Shown piece after piece: positions 38,501 through 48,434 of a stretch of 64,000 bases of DNA. The stretch is from Brevundimonas sp. SGAir0440 (lineage in GTDB: Bacteria > Pseudomonadota > Alphaproteobacteria > Caulobacterales > Caulobacteraceae): NCBI RefSeq assembly GCF_005484585.1, contig NZ_CP039435.1, forward strand, positions 2,790,001 through 2,854,000. Reading direction: 5' to 3'. The notes beneath the pieces are model-generated. The model was given only the letters and a program-made list of their open reading frames with translations, was not told the DNA's origin and did not search any database. Made by a program: the position numbers and the translations under genes. Each line of letters begins with the position of its first letter. Position 1 is the first letter of the stretch.

Positions 38501-39697
38501 ATGAAACTCGGCACCCCGCTTTCCGACACCGCCGTGCGCGTGATGCTGCTGGGCTCGGGCGAACTGGGCAAGGAGGTCGCCATCGAGCTTCAGCGGCTCG
38601 GCGTCGAGGTCATCGCCGTCGATCGCTATCCCAACGCGCCGGCCATGCAGGTGGCGCACCGCAGCCACGTCATCCCCATGACCGACGCCCAGGTGCTGAA
38701 CGGCGTCATCCTCGCCGAGGCCCCGCACTTCATCGTGCCCGAGATCGAGGCCATCGCCACCGAAGTTCTGGCCGATATCGAGGCCGCCGGCATGGCGACG
38801 GTCATCCCGACCGCCCGCGCCGTGCAGCTGACGATGAACCGCGAGGGCATCCGCAAACTGGCCGCCGAAGAGTTGGGTCTTCCCACCAGCCCCTACGCCT
38901 TCGCCGGCTCGGCCGAGGAACTGGCCGCGGGCGCGCAGGCCGTCGGCTATCCCTGCTTCGTCAAGCCGGTCATGTCCTCGTCGGGCAAAGGGCAATCCTT
39001 CGTCGAAAGCGCCGATGAAATCGCCGACGCCTGGACCTACGCCCAGGACAGCGGCCGCGTCGCCGGCGCCCGCGTCATCGTCGAGGGCCGGATCGACTTC
39101 GACTTCGAGATCACGCTGCTGACCGTCCGCTCGCGCGACGCCGACGGCTCGACCCGCACGGACTTCTGCGCGCCCATCGGCCACCGCCAGGTCAAGGGCG
39201 ACTATGTCGAGAGCTGGCAGCCGCAGGCCATGACGCCCGCTGCGCTGGCCGCCTCCCAGGACATCGCCGCCAAGGTCACAGAGGCCCTGGGCGGTTACGG
39301 CGTCTTCGGCGTCGAACTGTTCGTCAAGGGCGACCAGGTCTGGTTCTCCGAGGTCTCGCCCCGCCCGCACGACACCGGTCTGGTCACCCTGGCCAGCCAG
39401 ACGATGAGCGAGTTCGCGCTGCACGACCGCGCCATCCTGGGCCTGCCCGTCGACGTGACCCAGCGCGAGCCCGCCGCCAGCGCCGTCATCTACGGCGGCA
39501 TGGATGCGCAAGGGATCGCCTTCGAGGGCGTCGCGGAAGCCCTGTCGGTCCCGACGGCCGACCTGCGTCTGTTCGGAAAGCCCGAGGCCTTCGAGCGCCG
39601 CCGCATGGGCGTGGCTGTCGCGCGCGGCGCCGACGTCGACCAGGCCCGCGACCGCGCGCGTGAAGCTGCAGGCTGTGTGAAGGTCGTCCGGAACTGA
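38501..39697 (+). CDS. purT: Formate-dependent GAR transformylase
   Basis: A 398-residue ATP-grasp enzyme making formylglycinamide ribonucleotide from GAR, formate and ATP (alternative to folate-dependent PurN). Landmarks are [20 protein letters not shown] at the N-terminus, [12 protein letters not shown] near residue 78, [14 protein letters not shown] near 150 (ATP lid), and [15 protein letters not shown] near 285 with metal ligands. It is the sixth purine gene of the window. The palindromic repeat unit follows eight bases after its stop. Confidence 0.97.
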   Translation: MKLGTPLSDTAVRVMLLGSGELGKEVAIELQRLGVEVIAVDRYPNAPAMQVAHRSHVIPMTDAQVLNGVILAEAPHFIVPEIEAIATEVLADIEAAGMATVIPTARAVQLTMNREGIRKLAAEELGLPTSPYAFAGSAEELAAGAQAVGYPCFVKPVMSSSGKGQSFVESADEIADAWTYAQDSGRVAGARVIVEGRIDFDFEITLLTVRSRDADGSTRTDFCAPIGHRQVKGDYVESWQPQAMTPAALAASQDIAAKVTEALGGYGVFGVELFVKGDQVWFSEVSPRPHDTGLVTLASQTMSEFALHDRAILGLPVDVTQREPAASAVIYGGMDAQGIAFEGVAEALSVPTADLRLFGKPEAFERRRMGVAVARGADVDQARDRAREAAGCVKVVRN

Positions 39698-39704
39698 CGC
39701 CGCC

Positions 39705-39849
39705 GTCTCCTCCCCGCTAGCGGGGAGGGGGACCGCGAAGCGGTGGAGGGGTTCCTTCAGTCCCATTGGCGCTCGTGAAGCGTCGCAGAAACCCTCCGTC
39801 ACGACGCGAAGACGCGCCGCGCCACCTCCCCGCTCCGCAGGGAGGAGAC
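39705..39849. repeat. Gene-less palindromic repeat unit (modules A and inverted B)
   Basis: The left half GTCTCCTCCCC-GCTAGC-GGGGAGGGGG then ACCGCGAAGCGGTGGAGGGG equals the arm of the cassette at 3158. The right half is the inverse of the module at 3571-3630 (CCCTCCGTCACG ... GCCGCGCCACCTCCCC). About 38 bases of unique sequence lie between. The whole unit fills the purT-cstA gap and would form strong hairpins in RNA. It looks like a non-coding member of the same dispersed family. Confidence 0.8.
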
Positions 39850-39952
39850 TTCTGATCCCTCATTTCTACGACTTTAGTCGATTGGCCTTGTCCGGGATTG
39901 TGGTGCAAACCAAGCGCGAGGGTCGCAGTCAGCCGGCCGGGAGGGATCTGTC

Positions 39953-42040
39953 GTGGGCAAACTCAGCACACCCATAATCTTCGGCGCCATCGCCATCCTG
40001 GGGGCGGTGTCCCTCGGCATCATCGCCCTGCATCAGGGCGAAAGCATCAGCGCGGTCTGGATGGTGGTCGCCGCCGTCTGCACCTATGCGATCGCCTATC
40101 GGTTCTACAGCCGCTACCTGGCCAACAAGGTCATGCAGCTGAACCCCGCGCGCCTGACCCCGGCCATGCGCCGCAACGACGGGCTGGACTATGTGCCGAC
40201 GCCCAAGAACGTGCTGTTCGGCCACCACTTCGCCGCCATTGCCGGCGCAGGCCCGCTGGTCGGGCCGGTGCTGGCCGCCCAGATGGGCTATCTGCCGGGC
40301 GTCCTGTGGATCCTGGTCGGCGCCGTGTTGGCCGGCGCGGTTCAGGACATGATGGTCCTGTTCATGTCCACGCGTCGCGACGGCAAGTCGCTGGGCGACA
40401 TGATCCGCACCGAAATGGGCAACATCCCCGGCATCATCGCCCAGGTCGGCGTCCTGATGATCATGGTCATCATCCTGGCGGTTCTGGCCCTGGTTGTGGT
40501 CAAGGCCCTGGCCGAAAGCCCGTGGGGCACCTTTACCGTCGCCGCCACCATTCCCATCGCCATCTTCATGGGCCTGTACACCCGCTTCCTGCGGCCGGGC
40601 CGCGTGGGCGAGGTGTCGGTGATCGGCGTCGTCCTGCTGATCCTGGCCATCATCGGCGGCGGCCATATCGCGGCCGATCCGTTCTGGGGTCCGGCCTTCA
40701 CCCTGACCGGCCCGACCCTGGCGATCCTGATGATGGTCTATGGCTTCATCGCCTCGGTCATCCCGGTGTGGCTGCTCCTGGCGCCGCGCGACTATCTGTC
40801 GACCTTCCTGAAGATCGGCGCGATCGTGGCCCTGGCCGTGGGCATCCTGATCGTGCGTCCGCATCTGCAGATGCCGGCCGTCACCCCCTTTATCGACGGC
40901 ACCGGCCCGGTCTTCGCCGGCGCCCTGTTCCCCTTCCTGTTCATCACCATCGCCTGCGGCGCCGTGTCGGGCTTTCACGCCCTGATCTCTTCGGGCACCA
41001 CGCCCAAGCTGCTGGAGAACGAGGCCCAGATCCCGATGATCGGCTATGGCGCCATGCTGTGCGAAAGCTTCGTCGCCGTCATGGCGCTGATCGCCGCCAC
41101 GGTTCTGGATCCGGCCGTCTATTTCGCCATGAACAGCCCGGTGGCCGTCATCGGCAAGGATGCGGCCTCCGCCGCCGCCGCCGTGGCCCAGTGGGGCTTC
41201 CACATCACGCCTGGAGAGCTTGAGCAGCTGGCCCGCGACGTGGGCGAACATTCCATCCTGTCACGCGCAGGCGGCGCCCCGACCTTGGCGGTCGGCATGG
41301 CGCACATCCTGTCCGGCGTGATCGGCGGCAAGGCCATGATGGCCTTCTGGTATCACTTCGCCATCCTGTTCGAGGCCCTGTTCATCCTGACCACCGTGGA
41401 CGCCGGCACTCGGGTCTGCCGCTTCATGATCCAGGACCTGCTGGGCGTGGCCGTGCCCAGGATGCGCGAGACCAAGTCGTGGGGCGCCAATGTCGTCGCC
41501 ACGGCCCTGACGGTCGGTCTGTGGGGCTATTTCCTATATACCGGCGTGGTCGATCCGCTGGGCGGCATCAACAGCCTGTGGCCCCTGTTCGGCATCGCCA
41601 ACCAGATGCTGGCCGCCGTCGCCCTGATCCTGGGGACCGTCGTCCTGTTCAAGATGAAGCGCGAGAAGTTCGCCTGGGTCATGGTCGTTCCCGCGACCTG
41701 GCTGCTGATCTGCACCCTGACGGCGGGCTTCCAGAAGCTGTTCCACCCGGACGTCCGGATCGGCTTCCTGTCCCACGCCCGCAAGTATCAGGAGGCGTTG
41801 GGCGCCGGCGAACTGATCGCCCCGGCCAAGAGCATCGGCGACATGCACCGCATCGTGGTCAACGACTACGTCAACTCGACCCTGACGGCGGGCTTCCTGT
41901 TCGTGGTCGTCACCATGGTCGTCTATGGCGTCCTGGCGTGCCGCAAGGCCTATGCGCACAACCGCCCGACGGTGCGCGAATATCCGGAAAGCCACCAACT
42001 GACGGCGGCTGACGAGGCGGCGGATGCGGCCCGTGCCTGA
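39953..42040 (+). CDS. cstA: Carbon starvation / pyruvate transporter CstA
   Basis: A 695-residue inner-membrane protein with about 16 helices. Family text includes FYSRYLANKVMQLNPARLTP near residue 52, the FGHHFAAIAGAGPLVGPVLA segment near 84, and CGAVSGFHALISSGTTPKLL near 343. CstA-type proteins import pyruvate (and possibly peptides), often under carbon limitation. The start is a GTG at 39953. It overlaps the small ybdD-type gene by 17 bases, the usual CstA-YbdD pairing. ppdK elsewhere in the window would use the same substrate. Confidence 0.96.
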   Translation: MGKLSTPIIFGAIAILGAVSLGIIALHQGESISAVWMVVAAVCTYAIAYRFYSRYLANKVMQLNPARLTPAMRRNDGLDYVPTPKNVLFGHHFAAIAGAGPLVGPVLAAQMGYLPGVLWILVGAVLAGAVQDMMVLFMSTRRDGKSLGDMIRTEMGNIPGIIAQVGVLMIMVIILAVLALVVVKALAESPWGTFTVAATIPIAIFMGLYTRFLRPGRVGEVSVIGVVLLILAIIGGGHIAADPFWGPAFTLTGPTLAILMMVYGFIASVIPVWLLLAPRDYLSTFLKIGAIVALAVGILIVRPHLQMPAVTPFIDGTGPVFAGALFPFLFITIACGAVSGFHALISSGTTPKLLENEAQIPMIGYGAMLCESFVAVMALIAATVLDPAVYFAMNSPVAVIGKDAASAAAAVAQWGFHITPGELEQLARDVGEHSILSRAGGAPTLAVGMAHILSGVIGGKAMMAFWYHFAILFEALFILTTVDAGTRVCRFMIQDLLGVAVPRMRETKSWGANVVATALTVGLWGYFLYTGVVDPLGGINSLWPLFGIANQMLAAVALILGTVVLFKMKREKFAWVMVVPATWLLICTLTAGFQKLFHPDVRIGFLSHARKYQEALGAGELIAPAKSIGDMHRIVVNDYVNSTLTAGFLFVVVTMVVYGVLACRKAYAHNRPTVREYPESHQLTAADEAADAARA

Positions 42041-42263
42041 GGTCCAGGACGACCTGCTCTGCCTGTGCCGCGACACCGCCCTGCGGTGGGGTCGCGGCGT
42101 TCGGCGCACGGCCGGCGCCATGATCGGCCAGCCGGATTATCAGGCCTATGTCGATCACGCGGCGGCGACCCATCCCGACCAGCCGCCGCTGGACAAGACC
42201 GCCTTCTTCCGCCTGCACGAGCAGCGCCGCTTCGGCGGCGCCGGCGGGTTCAAATGCTGCTGA
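42024..42263 (+). CDS. YbdD/YjiX family small protein
   Basis: A 79-residue protein of the DUF466 (YbdD) type, nearly always encoded directly after cstA/btsT. It shows the helical start with ALRWGRGVRRTAGAMIGQPD, then YQAYVDHAAATHPDQPPLDK and FFRLHEQRRFG, and ends in the typical Gly/Lys/Cys-Cys tail. It overlaps the cstA 3' end by 17 bases. It is thought to act with the transporter; the mechanism is not established. Confidence 0.94.
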   Translation: MRPVPEVQDDLLCLCRDTALRWGRGVRRTAGAMIGQPDYQAYVDHAAATHPDQPPLDKTAFFRLHEQRRFGGAGGFKCC

Positions 42264-42264
42264 T

Positions 42265-43536
42265 CTAGAGGCCGCTGGCGGGGGTCGAAGCCCTCGCCCG
42301 CTCCTCCGCTCGAAGCGCGGCGATCGCCGCCTCCAGCGTCGGGTCGTCGCCCGCGCGGCGCTGGGCCACGGTGCGCGGCGCGGCGATGTCCGGCGTGACC
42401 CCCCGCTTCTCCAGCCGAACCCCGCCCGAGGTCACGAAGTCCGCCCGGCTCAGCGTCAGCCGCCCGCCGTCCGGCAGATTGGTCTCTTGGGCGATCAGCA
42501 CCGATCCGCCGGTCTTCTCGCCCACGACGATGCCGCGCCGCGCCTCCTGCAAGGCGGCCGGCGTCAGTTCGGCGGCGCTGCGGCTGCCCTGATCCACCAG
42601 AACCGCCACATCATTGGCCAAGGGATCGCGCCGATCGCCGCAGTCGCCCGCCGCCCTCAGCACCACCGGCCGACCGCTGCGTCCCGTCCGCGTCGCCCAG
42701 ACCTGATCGCGCGGCAGGAAACAGGTCAGGACCGATTCCGCCTCCATCAGCCGCCCGCCGGGATTGCCACGCAGGTCCAACACCACGTCCACATCCGGCG
42801 GCAGGCCTTCCAACTCGCTGCCCATCCAGGCGCCCAGGCCTTTGTCGAACTGCTCGACGCGCAGCACCAGCACCCCCGGCCGCGACTTGTCGGCTGTGAA
42901 CGGCTCGATAGCCTCCATCACCCGCGGCGTCAGGGCGATCTCGCGCCGCTGTCCCTCTTCGTCGGTCAGGACCAACTGCACCGGGACCCCGTCATAGGTC
43001 TCGACGTCCGGTCCCCAGGGCTTGCCGTCGACCGAGTTCAGGGCCCAGCCCATCTGCACCCCCGCCGCCTCGGCCGGTGACCCGGGTCGGACACGTTCGA
43101 CGGTCCAGTCGTCCGGCGTCTCGCCCCGCATCAGGGTCAGGCCCATCACGGCGCGCCGGGCGAACTGCGCCTCCTGACGTCGCACCGCCGCCGGCGGACT
43201 GGCCGCCGCATGACCGTCGTCCAGCAGATCCAGCATCGCATTGATGACGCGGTACAGCCCGCGCTCGTCACTCGCCGCCAGGGCCTGGGGCCGGAACGTC
43301 GCCCGCGCGGCGTTCCAATCCACACCGTGCAGGGTCGGATCGTAATAGCTCCGCCGCACTTCGCTCCACACCCGGTCGAACACGCGCTGATTCAGCCTCA
43401 CGCGGTCACGCGAAGGCGCTGTGGCGACCACCGGATCGACAACCGGCGAATCGATCGGTTGGGCCACGGCCGGAACGCTCAGCGGCAGGCCGAGCAACAG
43501 AAGGCTGAAAAGCCGGGCGGAAACGCTCAGACGCAT
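42265..43536 (-). CDS. S41 family (C-terminal-processing-type) peptidase
   Basis: An exported serine protease of about 423 residues. A signal peptide (M-R-L-S-V-S-A-R-L, cleavage after AVA) precedes a helical region. A PDZ domain follows (TVERVRPGSPAEAAGVQMGW near residue 135), then the tail-specific protease fold: LDLRGNPGGRLMEAESVL near 240, QGSRSAAELTPAAL near 300 with the nucleophile Ser, and VGEKTGGSVL near 325 with the general-base Lys. It probably processes envelope proteins. Start alternatives at 43545 and 43572 are possible. Its stop is adjacent to the converging ybdD-type gene. Confidence 0.92.
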   Translation of the reverse strand: MRLSVSARLFSLLLLGLPLSVPAVAQPIDSPVVDPVVATAPSRDRVRLNQRVFDRVWSEVRRSYYDPTLHGVDWNAARATFRPQALAASDERGLYRVINAMLDLLDDGHAAASPPAAVRRQEAQFARRAVMGLTLMRGETPDDWTVERVRPGSPAEAAGVQMGWALNSVDGKPWGPDVETYDGVPVQLVLTDEEGQRREIALTPRVMEAIEPFTADKSRPGVLVLRVEQFDKGLGAWMGSELEGLPPDVDVVLDLRGNPGGRLMEAESVLTCFLPRDQVWATRTGRSGRPVVLRAAGDCGDRRDPLANDVAVLVDQGSRSAAELTPAALQEARRGIVVGEKTGGSVLIAQETNLPDGGRLTLSRADFVTSGGVRLEKRGVTPDIAAPRTVAQRRAGDDPTLEAAIAALRAEERARASTPASGL

Positions 43537-43586
43537 GACCACCATCTGACGCCAGTCGGCCGTCTCGCTCAAGTCACGACTGCGCG

Positions 43587-44297
43587 CTATTCGGGCACCC
43601 GCACCCCGTCCCAGGCGAAGACGCCGCCGCTGTCGGCCGGGGTCAGGTTCGACAGCACGGACAGCAGCCGCTCGGCGGAATAGTCGGCCGTGAACAGCTT
43701 GCCCTCGGCCACCCCCTTCTGAAACGGCGCGCTCAGGTCCGTCGCCACCGTGCCGGGATGCAGACCGGCGATCACCGCCTGCGGATGGCTGCGCGCCATC
43801 TCGACCGACAGATTGCGCAGGATCATGTTCAGCGCCGCCTTGGATGCGCGATAGGCGTGCCAGCCGCCAAGTCGGTTGTCGGCGATCGACCCCACCCGCG
43901 CCGACAGGGCCGCGAACACCGCCCGTCGGTCGCGCGGCATCAGCGGCAGCAGATGTTTCGCCGCCAGCGCCGGCCCCACCGCATTGACGCTGTAGTCCCG
44001 TAACAGGTGTTCCGCATCCAACTGGCGAAACGACCGCTCCGGCTGAAGTCCGTCGTGCAGCACCCCTGTCGCCACGACGATCAACCTCGGCGCCGGCCCC
44101 TGGCCGATCCGTTCGGCGGCGGACGCCAGACTGGCCTCATCCTCCAGATCCGCCGCCAACCCTAGCGCGCCCGCCAAATCCGCGCCTGAGCGCGACACGG
44201 CCCACACCGTCTCGAACGCGCCGTCCGCCACAATTCGCTCGACCATCGCCCGGCCGATGCCGCCCGTCGCCCCGATCACCACCGCCGATCCGTTCAT
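43587..44297 (-). CDS. Short-chain dehydrogenase/reductase
   Basis: A 236-residue Rossmann oxidoreductase. It has the nucleotide motif IGATGGIGRA at the N-terminus, NAVGPALAAKHLLP near residue 100, the SARVGSI catalytic Ser region near 130, and YRASKAALNM near 147 (YxxxK). The layout resembles the CsgA/fabG-like classical SDRs with short N-termini. Substrate unknown. It is 50 bases upstream of the S41 peptidase on the same strand and divergent from the HAD phosphatase gene; ATG 44297 follows an AGGGG-containing leader. Confidence 0.92.
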   Translation of the reverse strand: MNGSAVVIGATGGIGRAMVERIVADGAFETVWAVSRSGADLAGALGLAADLEDEASLASAAERIGQGPAPRLIVVATGVLHDGLQPERSFRQLDAEHLLRDYSVNAVGPALAAKHLLPLMPRDRRAVFAALSARVGSIADNRLGGWHAYRASKAALNMILRNLSVEMARSHPQAVIAGLHPGTVATDLSAPFQKGVAEGKLFTADYSAERLLSVLSNLTPADSGGVFAWDGVRVPE

Positions 44298-44338
44298 CGC
44301 GTCTCCCCTCCGCCTTCGTCCCATGATAGGGGCGCGGC

Positions 44339-45037
44339 ATGAGCATCACCACGGTCGGCCTCGATGCCGACGACACCCTCTGGCACAACGAGACGATCTT
44401 CCGCCTGACCCATGCGCGGTTCGTCGATCTTCTGGCCGACCACGGCGACGAGGCGACCATCGAGGCGCGCCTGGCTGAAACCGAGCAACGCAACCTGCGT
44501 CTCTATGGCTACGGCATCAAGGGCTTCACCCTGTCGATGATCGAGACGGCGATGGAGCTGACGAACGGCGCCGCCCCGCCCCATGTCGTGCGCGAGATTT
44601 TGGCCGCCGGTCGCGAGATGCTGGCCCACCCGGTCGAGACCCTGCCCGGCGTGGATGCGGTCGTCGCCGAACTGTCCGAAAAATACCGCCTTGTCCTGAT
44701 CACCAAAGGCGATCTCCTGGATCAGGAGCGCAAGCTGGCGGCCTCGGGTCTGGGCGACCTGTTCAGCGCCGTCGAGATCGTCTCCGAAAAGGATCGCGCC
44801 ACCTACGAGCGGGTCTTCACCCGCCACGGCACGGGCCCGGCCGAGGCCGTCATGGCCGGCAATTCCATGAAGTCCGACGTCCTGCCCGCCATCTCCGCCG
44901 GCGCCTTCGGCGTCCACATCCCCTATCACATCACCTGGGCCCACGAACTGGCCGACGCCCCGGTAGATGAGCCGCGCTACGTCTCCCTGGCCCGCATCGA
45001 CGAACTTCCCGACTGGATCACGACGATCGCGGCATAG
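44339..45037 (+). CDS. HAD-superfamily hydrolase
   Basis: A 232-residue phosphatase-type HAD protein. Motif I is VGLDADDTLWHNE near residue 8 with the nucleophile Asp, motif II LITKGDLL near 119, the motif III Lys lies in SEKDRATYERVF near 147, and motif IV is MAGNSMKSDVLPAISAGAFG near 170. The cap domain inserted after motif I makes it a subfamily I HAD. Typical substrates are small phosphorylated metabolites, which cannot be specified here. It ends at a strong terminator shared with the TonB receptor gene. Confidence 0.93.
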   Translation: MSITTVGLDADDTLWHNETIFRLTHARFVDLLADHGDEATIEARLAETEQRNLRLYGYGIKGFTLSMIETAMELTNGAAPPHVVREILAAGREMLAHPVETLPGVDAVVAELSEKYRLVLITKGDLLDQERKLAASGLGDLFSAVEIVSEKDRATYERVFTRHGTGPAEAVMAGNSMKSDVLPAISAGAFGVHIPYHITWAHELADAPVDEPRYVSLARIDELPDWITTIAA

Positions 45038-45074
45038 AAAAAGGGCGGCTCTTCCGAGCCGCCCTTTCTTTTTT
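45038..45074. terminator. Bidirectional terminator, HAD gene / TonB receptor
   Basis: GGGCGGCTC and GAGCCGCCC form a perfect nine-base stem around TTCC, with AAAAA on the left and TTTCTTTTTT on the right. It works on both strands for the converging genes. Confidence 0.93.
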
Positions 45075-45091
45075 CAGCCTTGGCTCGCGCC

Positions 45092-48061
45092 TTAGAAACG
45101 AGCGCGGATGCCGCCGAAGAACTGACGACCATAAAGGTCGTAAGCGGAAGATTCGCCGTTACCGCTCAAGCCATAAGGCAGGGTTTTGTCGAAGGCGTTC
45201 TTGACACCGCCGAACACCTCGAAGCCGCGCGTGTAGGGCACGTTGTCGAAGGCGTACCGCACGGTGAAGTCATGATACATCTGCGCACGGACGTAGGAAG
45301 GGTAGACGCGCTCCGGTCCGCTGACCCCCGGCGTCGGGGTAGTTTCGAATCTGGCGACCTCGTCCTGGAAGCTGGCTTCCCAGCTCAAGGACAGCGGGCC
45401 GTTAACGTAGCCGACGCGCGACTTGAACGACCACTCTGGATTGCCGATCTCGCCCTTGTTGTTATCGATCTCGTCAGGACGATCTGCGAAGGCGAAGAAG
45501 TTCAGTTCTTCGAGATAGTTCGCCGTCAGTTGGGCCGTGATACGACCGCGCAGGCCGCCGAACATTTGCGGATGATCCTCAGCCAGTTGCTCCAGGTTCT
45601 TCGTGTAGGCCACTTCGAAATCCCAGCCTTTGGTCGTTAGGGCCGCAGCGTTCACATAGGTCGTGGAGACCGAGTTGATGTTGCCGTCGGCGCCGCGCGT
45701 GAACAGCGAGCAGAAGCTGCCGTCCAGACCGCCGCTGGCATCATAGCAGTTGTCGATGATGTCCTGAGCACCGATCAGAGCAATCGCGTTGTCGATCTGG
45801 ATGTCATAGTAGTCAGCCGTGAAGCTGAAGCCCGGCATCCACCGCGGTTGGAGCACAACGCCTGCCGTCCAGCTTTCGGCCTCTTCGGCATCCAGATTGG
45901 GGTTGCCGCTGGAAACGCCCTCGATCGATGCATTGGTGTTCGAGTTGAAGCCCGCCGGCACGCCCGCCGCAGCGCAGTTCGCGACGCGATCCGGGTCCAA
46001 TTGAATGTTGTCGACGTCGCACGGATCGGTAACCGAGAAGAAGCCCGCCGTCGCCGGCAGGAAGGCCTCGGTGATGTTCGGCGCACGAACGGCGCGCGAA
46101 TAGGTTCCGCGGAAGGTGATGTCGCGAACCGGTGCATAGACGCCACCGACCTTCCATGCCTCTGCACCGCCGACGGTCGAATAGTCGGCGTAGCGATAGG
46201 CGCCGTCGATCGATAGACGATAGGCGAACGGCATATCGGCCAGCAACGGCGCGTTGAACTCCAGGAAGCCTTCGGTGACGTCAAACTCGCCATAGGCGTC
46301 AGGCTGCGGAGCCGTTTCCGACAGGCCCGATTTCACGAACGGGTCATTGATATTCTCGCTGGTTTCCTTGCGGTACTCGAAGCCCCCGGCGAAGGCCAGC
46401 GGGCCGCCCGGCAGGTTGAAGAACTTCGACGTGTCGAAGTTGAACAGGCCCGAAACCACCTCCTGAGTGATGGTGTGAGTGCGGATCGAGTCGTGGCTGA
46501 CATAGTCGATTGCCGCTGCGCTGTTCTGACGGCCGAAGACGTTGAACGGCACGCAGGTTTCGCCAGTCATGCCTTCGGGCGCTTGATAGCCTGCGCCTTG
46601 AGCCGAAGGTACGTTGACGCGGCACTGGATGGAGCCATCCGGCGCGCGCACAGCGTCGATAGCGGCAGCATAGTTGCCCGGGATGGTGTTGCCCGTGCCC
46701 TTGAAGGTGTTTTGCGTCTCACCGTAGTTGTAAGACAGATCCCAACCGAAATCGGCCAGACCGGTCTCGAACTTGCCTTTCAGACCCGCCACACCGCGAT
46801 AGGTTTCACGCGTGATGTCGTTGGTACGAACGCCGATGTCTTCGTTGAAACGGCCGAAGGTCACATCGCGACCGGCGATGACTGTCGCGATCTCGGGCGT
46901 GATATAGGCGTTGTCCGGCTCGATCAGGTACTCACCGAAGGTGAAGGACGGCTGGACGAAATCTTCAATCTCCGAACGCACGTACTTGGCGTCTACATAG
47001 GCGGTGACATTGTCCGTAATGTCGAAACGACCCCTGACGTTGGCGCCGTAGCGATCCGTCTTGGGCACCAGCACGACATAGTCGTCCAGTGATGCGCAGG
47101 TTTCGCAATCGGCGAACTGCCCGAAAGCGAAGCTGTTTTCACCAAGGCGGGGCTGCTGTGCGACCGGCCGACCGTCGCGAGTGAATGCGCTGATGATCTG
47201 CGAAGTGTTAGCGTCGAAGATGACGCCGTTCTCGTCTAGATAGTCGGTCAATACATTGGGAACCAGGAAGCGGTTCGGGATGCCGTCGTTCGGGCCGGTG
47301 TCGTCTGGGTTAAGAATTGTGCCCCAGTTCTTGATGGCGTCGATGTCTGACGCCAGCACTTGGTCGGAATGATCGTAGAAAGCGGTCGCCGTAAGGTTCA
47401 AACGGCCGTCCAGGAAGTTGCGACCATAAACGCCGTTAACCGACCAGGCCTTGCCGTCGCCAGTTTCCGCGCCGCCGTACTGAGCGGTCATTTCGCCGCC
47501 TTCGTAGTCGTCCTTCAGGATGATGTTGACCACACCGGTCACAGCGTCCGAACCGTAGACGGCCGAGGCGCCGCCCGTAATGACTTCGACACGGTCCACC
47601 AAAGCGGCGGGAATGGCGTTCAAATCAACGGCCGCGCTGCCCGCATCGCCACCGACGTGACGCTTTCCGTCGACTAGGGTCAGAGTACGCGAGGCGCCGA
47701 GGCTGCGAAGGTTGGCGAAGTTCAAGCCGCCCGCATCGCCGAAGCTGTCGGAGTTGCCACGAACCGTGGCGTTGGCGCTCAGCGCCGGCAATTGGGCCAG
47801 GATATCGCCTAAATTCTGTGTGCCAGCGTTGTCGATCGTCTCACGGGAAACCGTCGAAATCGGGGTGGGTTGCTCCAAATTCGGACGCGGAATGCGCGAA
47901 CCGGTCACGACGATTTCGTCAACCGTCGTCGCCTCCTGATCAGCGGCGGGAACCTGTTGAGCAACGGCGGGAAGCGCCGCCATTAGGCCAAATGCAGACA
48001 GCATGCTGCCGGCCAGCAAACGAGAACGACGATACGTCAAATCAAGACCTCTCAAAGTCAT
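45092..48061 (-). CDS. TonB-dependent outer-membrane receptor
   Basis: A 989-residue receptor. It has a signal peptide, then the TonB box region ATTVDEIVVTGSRIP near residue 47. The plug domain follows (ISTVSRETIDNAGTQNLGDI, LVDGKRHVGGDAGSAAVDLN, VEVITGGASAVYGSDAVTGV), and then a 22-strand barrel ending in GRQFFGGIRARF with the terminal Phe. There is no N-terminal secretin/STN domain, so it is a transporter rather than a transducer. The substrate class is unknown; this family in Caulobacterales often takes up oligosaccharides or other plant-derived molecules. ATG 48061 is preferred over a GTG one codon earlier. Confidence 0.95.
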   Translation of the reverse strand: MTLRGLDLTYRRSRLLAGSMLSAFGLMAALPAVAQQVPAADQEATTVDEIVVTGSRIPRPNLEQPTPISTVSRETIDNAGTQNLGDILAQLPALSANATVRGNSDSFGDAGGLNFANLRSLGASRTLTLVDGKRHVGGDAGSAAVDLNAIPAALVDRVEVITGGASAVYGSDAVTGVVNIILKDDYEGGEMTAQYGGAETGDGKAWSVNGVYGRNFLDGRLNLTATAFYDHSDQVLASDIDAIKNWGTILNPDDTGPNDGIPNRFLVPNVLTDYLDENGVIFDANTSQIISAFTRDGRPVAQQPRLGENSFAFGQFADCETCASLDDYVVLVPKTDRYGANVRGRFDITDNVTAYVDAKYVRSEIEDFVQPSFTFGEYLIEPDNAYITPEIATVIAGRDVTFGRFNEDIGVRTNDITRETYRGVAGLKGKFETGLADFGWDLSYNYGETQNTFKGTGNTIPGNYAAAIDAVRAPDGSIQCRVNVPSAQGAGYQAPEGMTGETCVPFNVFGRQNSAAAIDYVSHDSIRTHTITQEVVSGLFNFDTSKFFNLPGGPLAFAGGFEYRKETSENINDPFVKSGLSETAPQPDAYGEFDVTEGFLEFNAPLLADMPFAYRLSIDGAYRYADYSTVGGAEAWKVGGVYAPVRDITFRGTYSRAVRAPNITEAFLPATAGFFSVTDPCDVDNIQLDPDRVANCAAAGVPAGFNSNTNASIEGVSSGNPNLDAEEAESWTAGVVLQPRWMPGFSFTADYYDIQIDNAIALIGAQDIIDNCYDASGGLDGSFCSLFTRGADGNINSVSTTYVNAAALTTKGWDFEVAYTKNLEQLAEDHPQMFGGLRGRITAQLTANYLEELNFFAFADRPDEIDNNKGEIGNPEWSFKSRVGYVNGPLSLSWEASFQDEVARFETTPTPGVSGPERVYPSYVRAQMYHDFTVRYAFDNVPYTRGFEVFGGVKNAFDKTLPYGLSGNGESSAYDLYGRQFFGGIRARF

Positions 48062-48434
48062 CACGCAGCAACTTCGAACAAGCCGCAGCGTTAATACTCG
48101 CGCGGGGGAACGCGAGTTTGGGGGGCAATCCTAGAGCCATTGCATCGCCCGATCCAAGCCCTTAATGTGTCCATCGCGCAACATAATGGCCACAAACCTG
48201 CGGACACTTCGATAATCTTTTGAGGGCGCCGGTCCTTTGCGGCGTCTTTATGTCCCTGCCATGTTGATCTCTTGATCATGCACTCGCTGCCAATGTTTCC
48301 GGTTGCCCCCTCGCCCCTCCCTCTCTAAACGGGCCGCTTAACCGACAAGCAGACGTGAGCGTCGCAGGGCCAGGCTCTGCGGGGACTTCTCGCGCGCCCA
48401 GAGAACGACAGAGAACGAAGGACGACGCACTCCC
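48062..48434. other. Divergent regulatory region, TonB receptor / RraB-like gene
   Basis: About 370 bases without a gene. On the minus strand TTGGAT and TAGGAT with an 18-base spacer (48131-48160) could be the receptor promoter. An ACTCGCG/CGCGAGT inverted repeat (48096-48117) lies in its leader. I see no tRNA, riboswitch or small frame with coding character. Confidence 0.5.

Noticed and set aside
48062..48434. tRNA or small RNA in the gap beside the TonB receptor
   Set aside because: No cloverleaf or T-loop signature was found on either strand.
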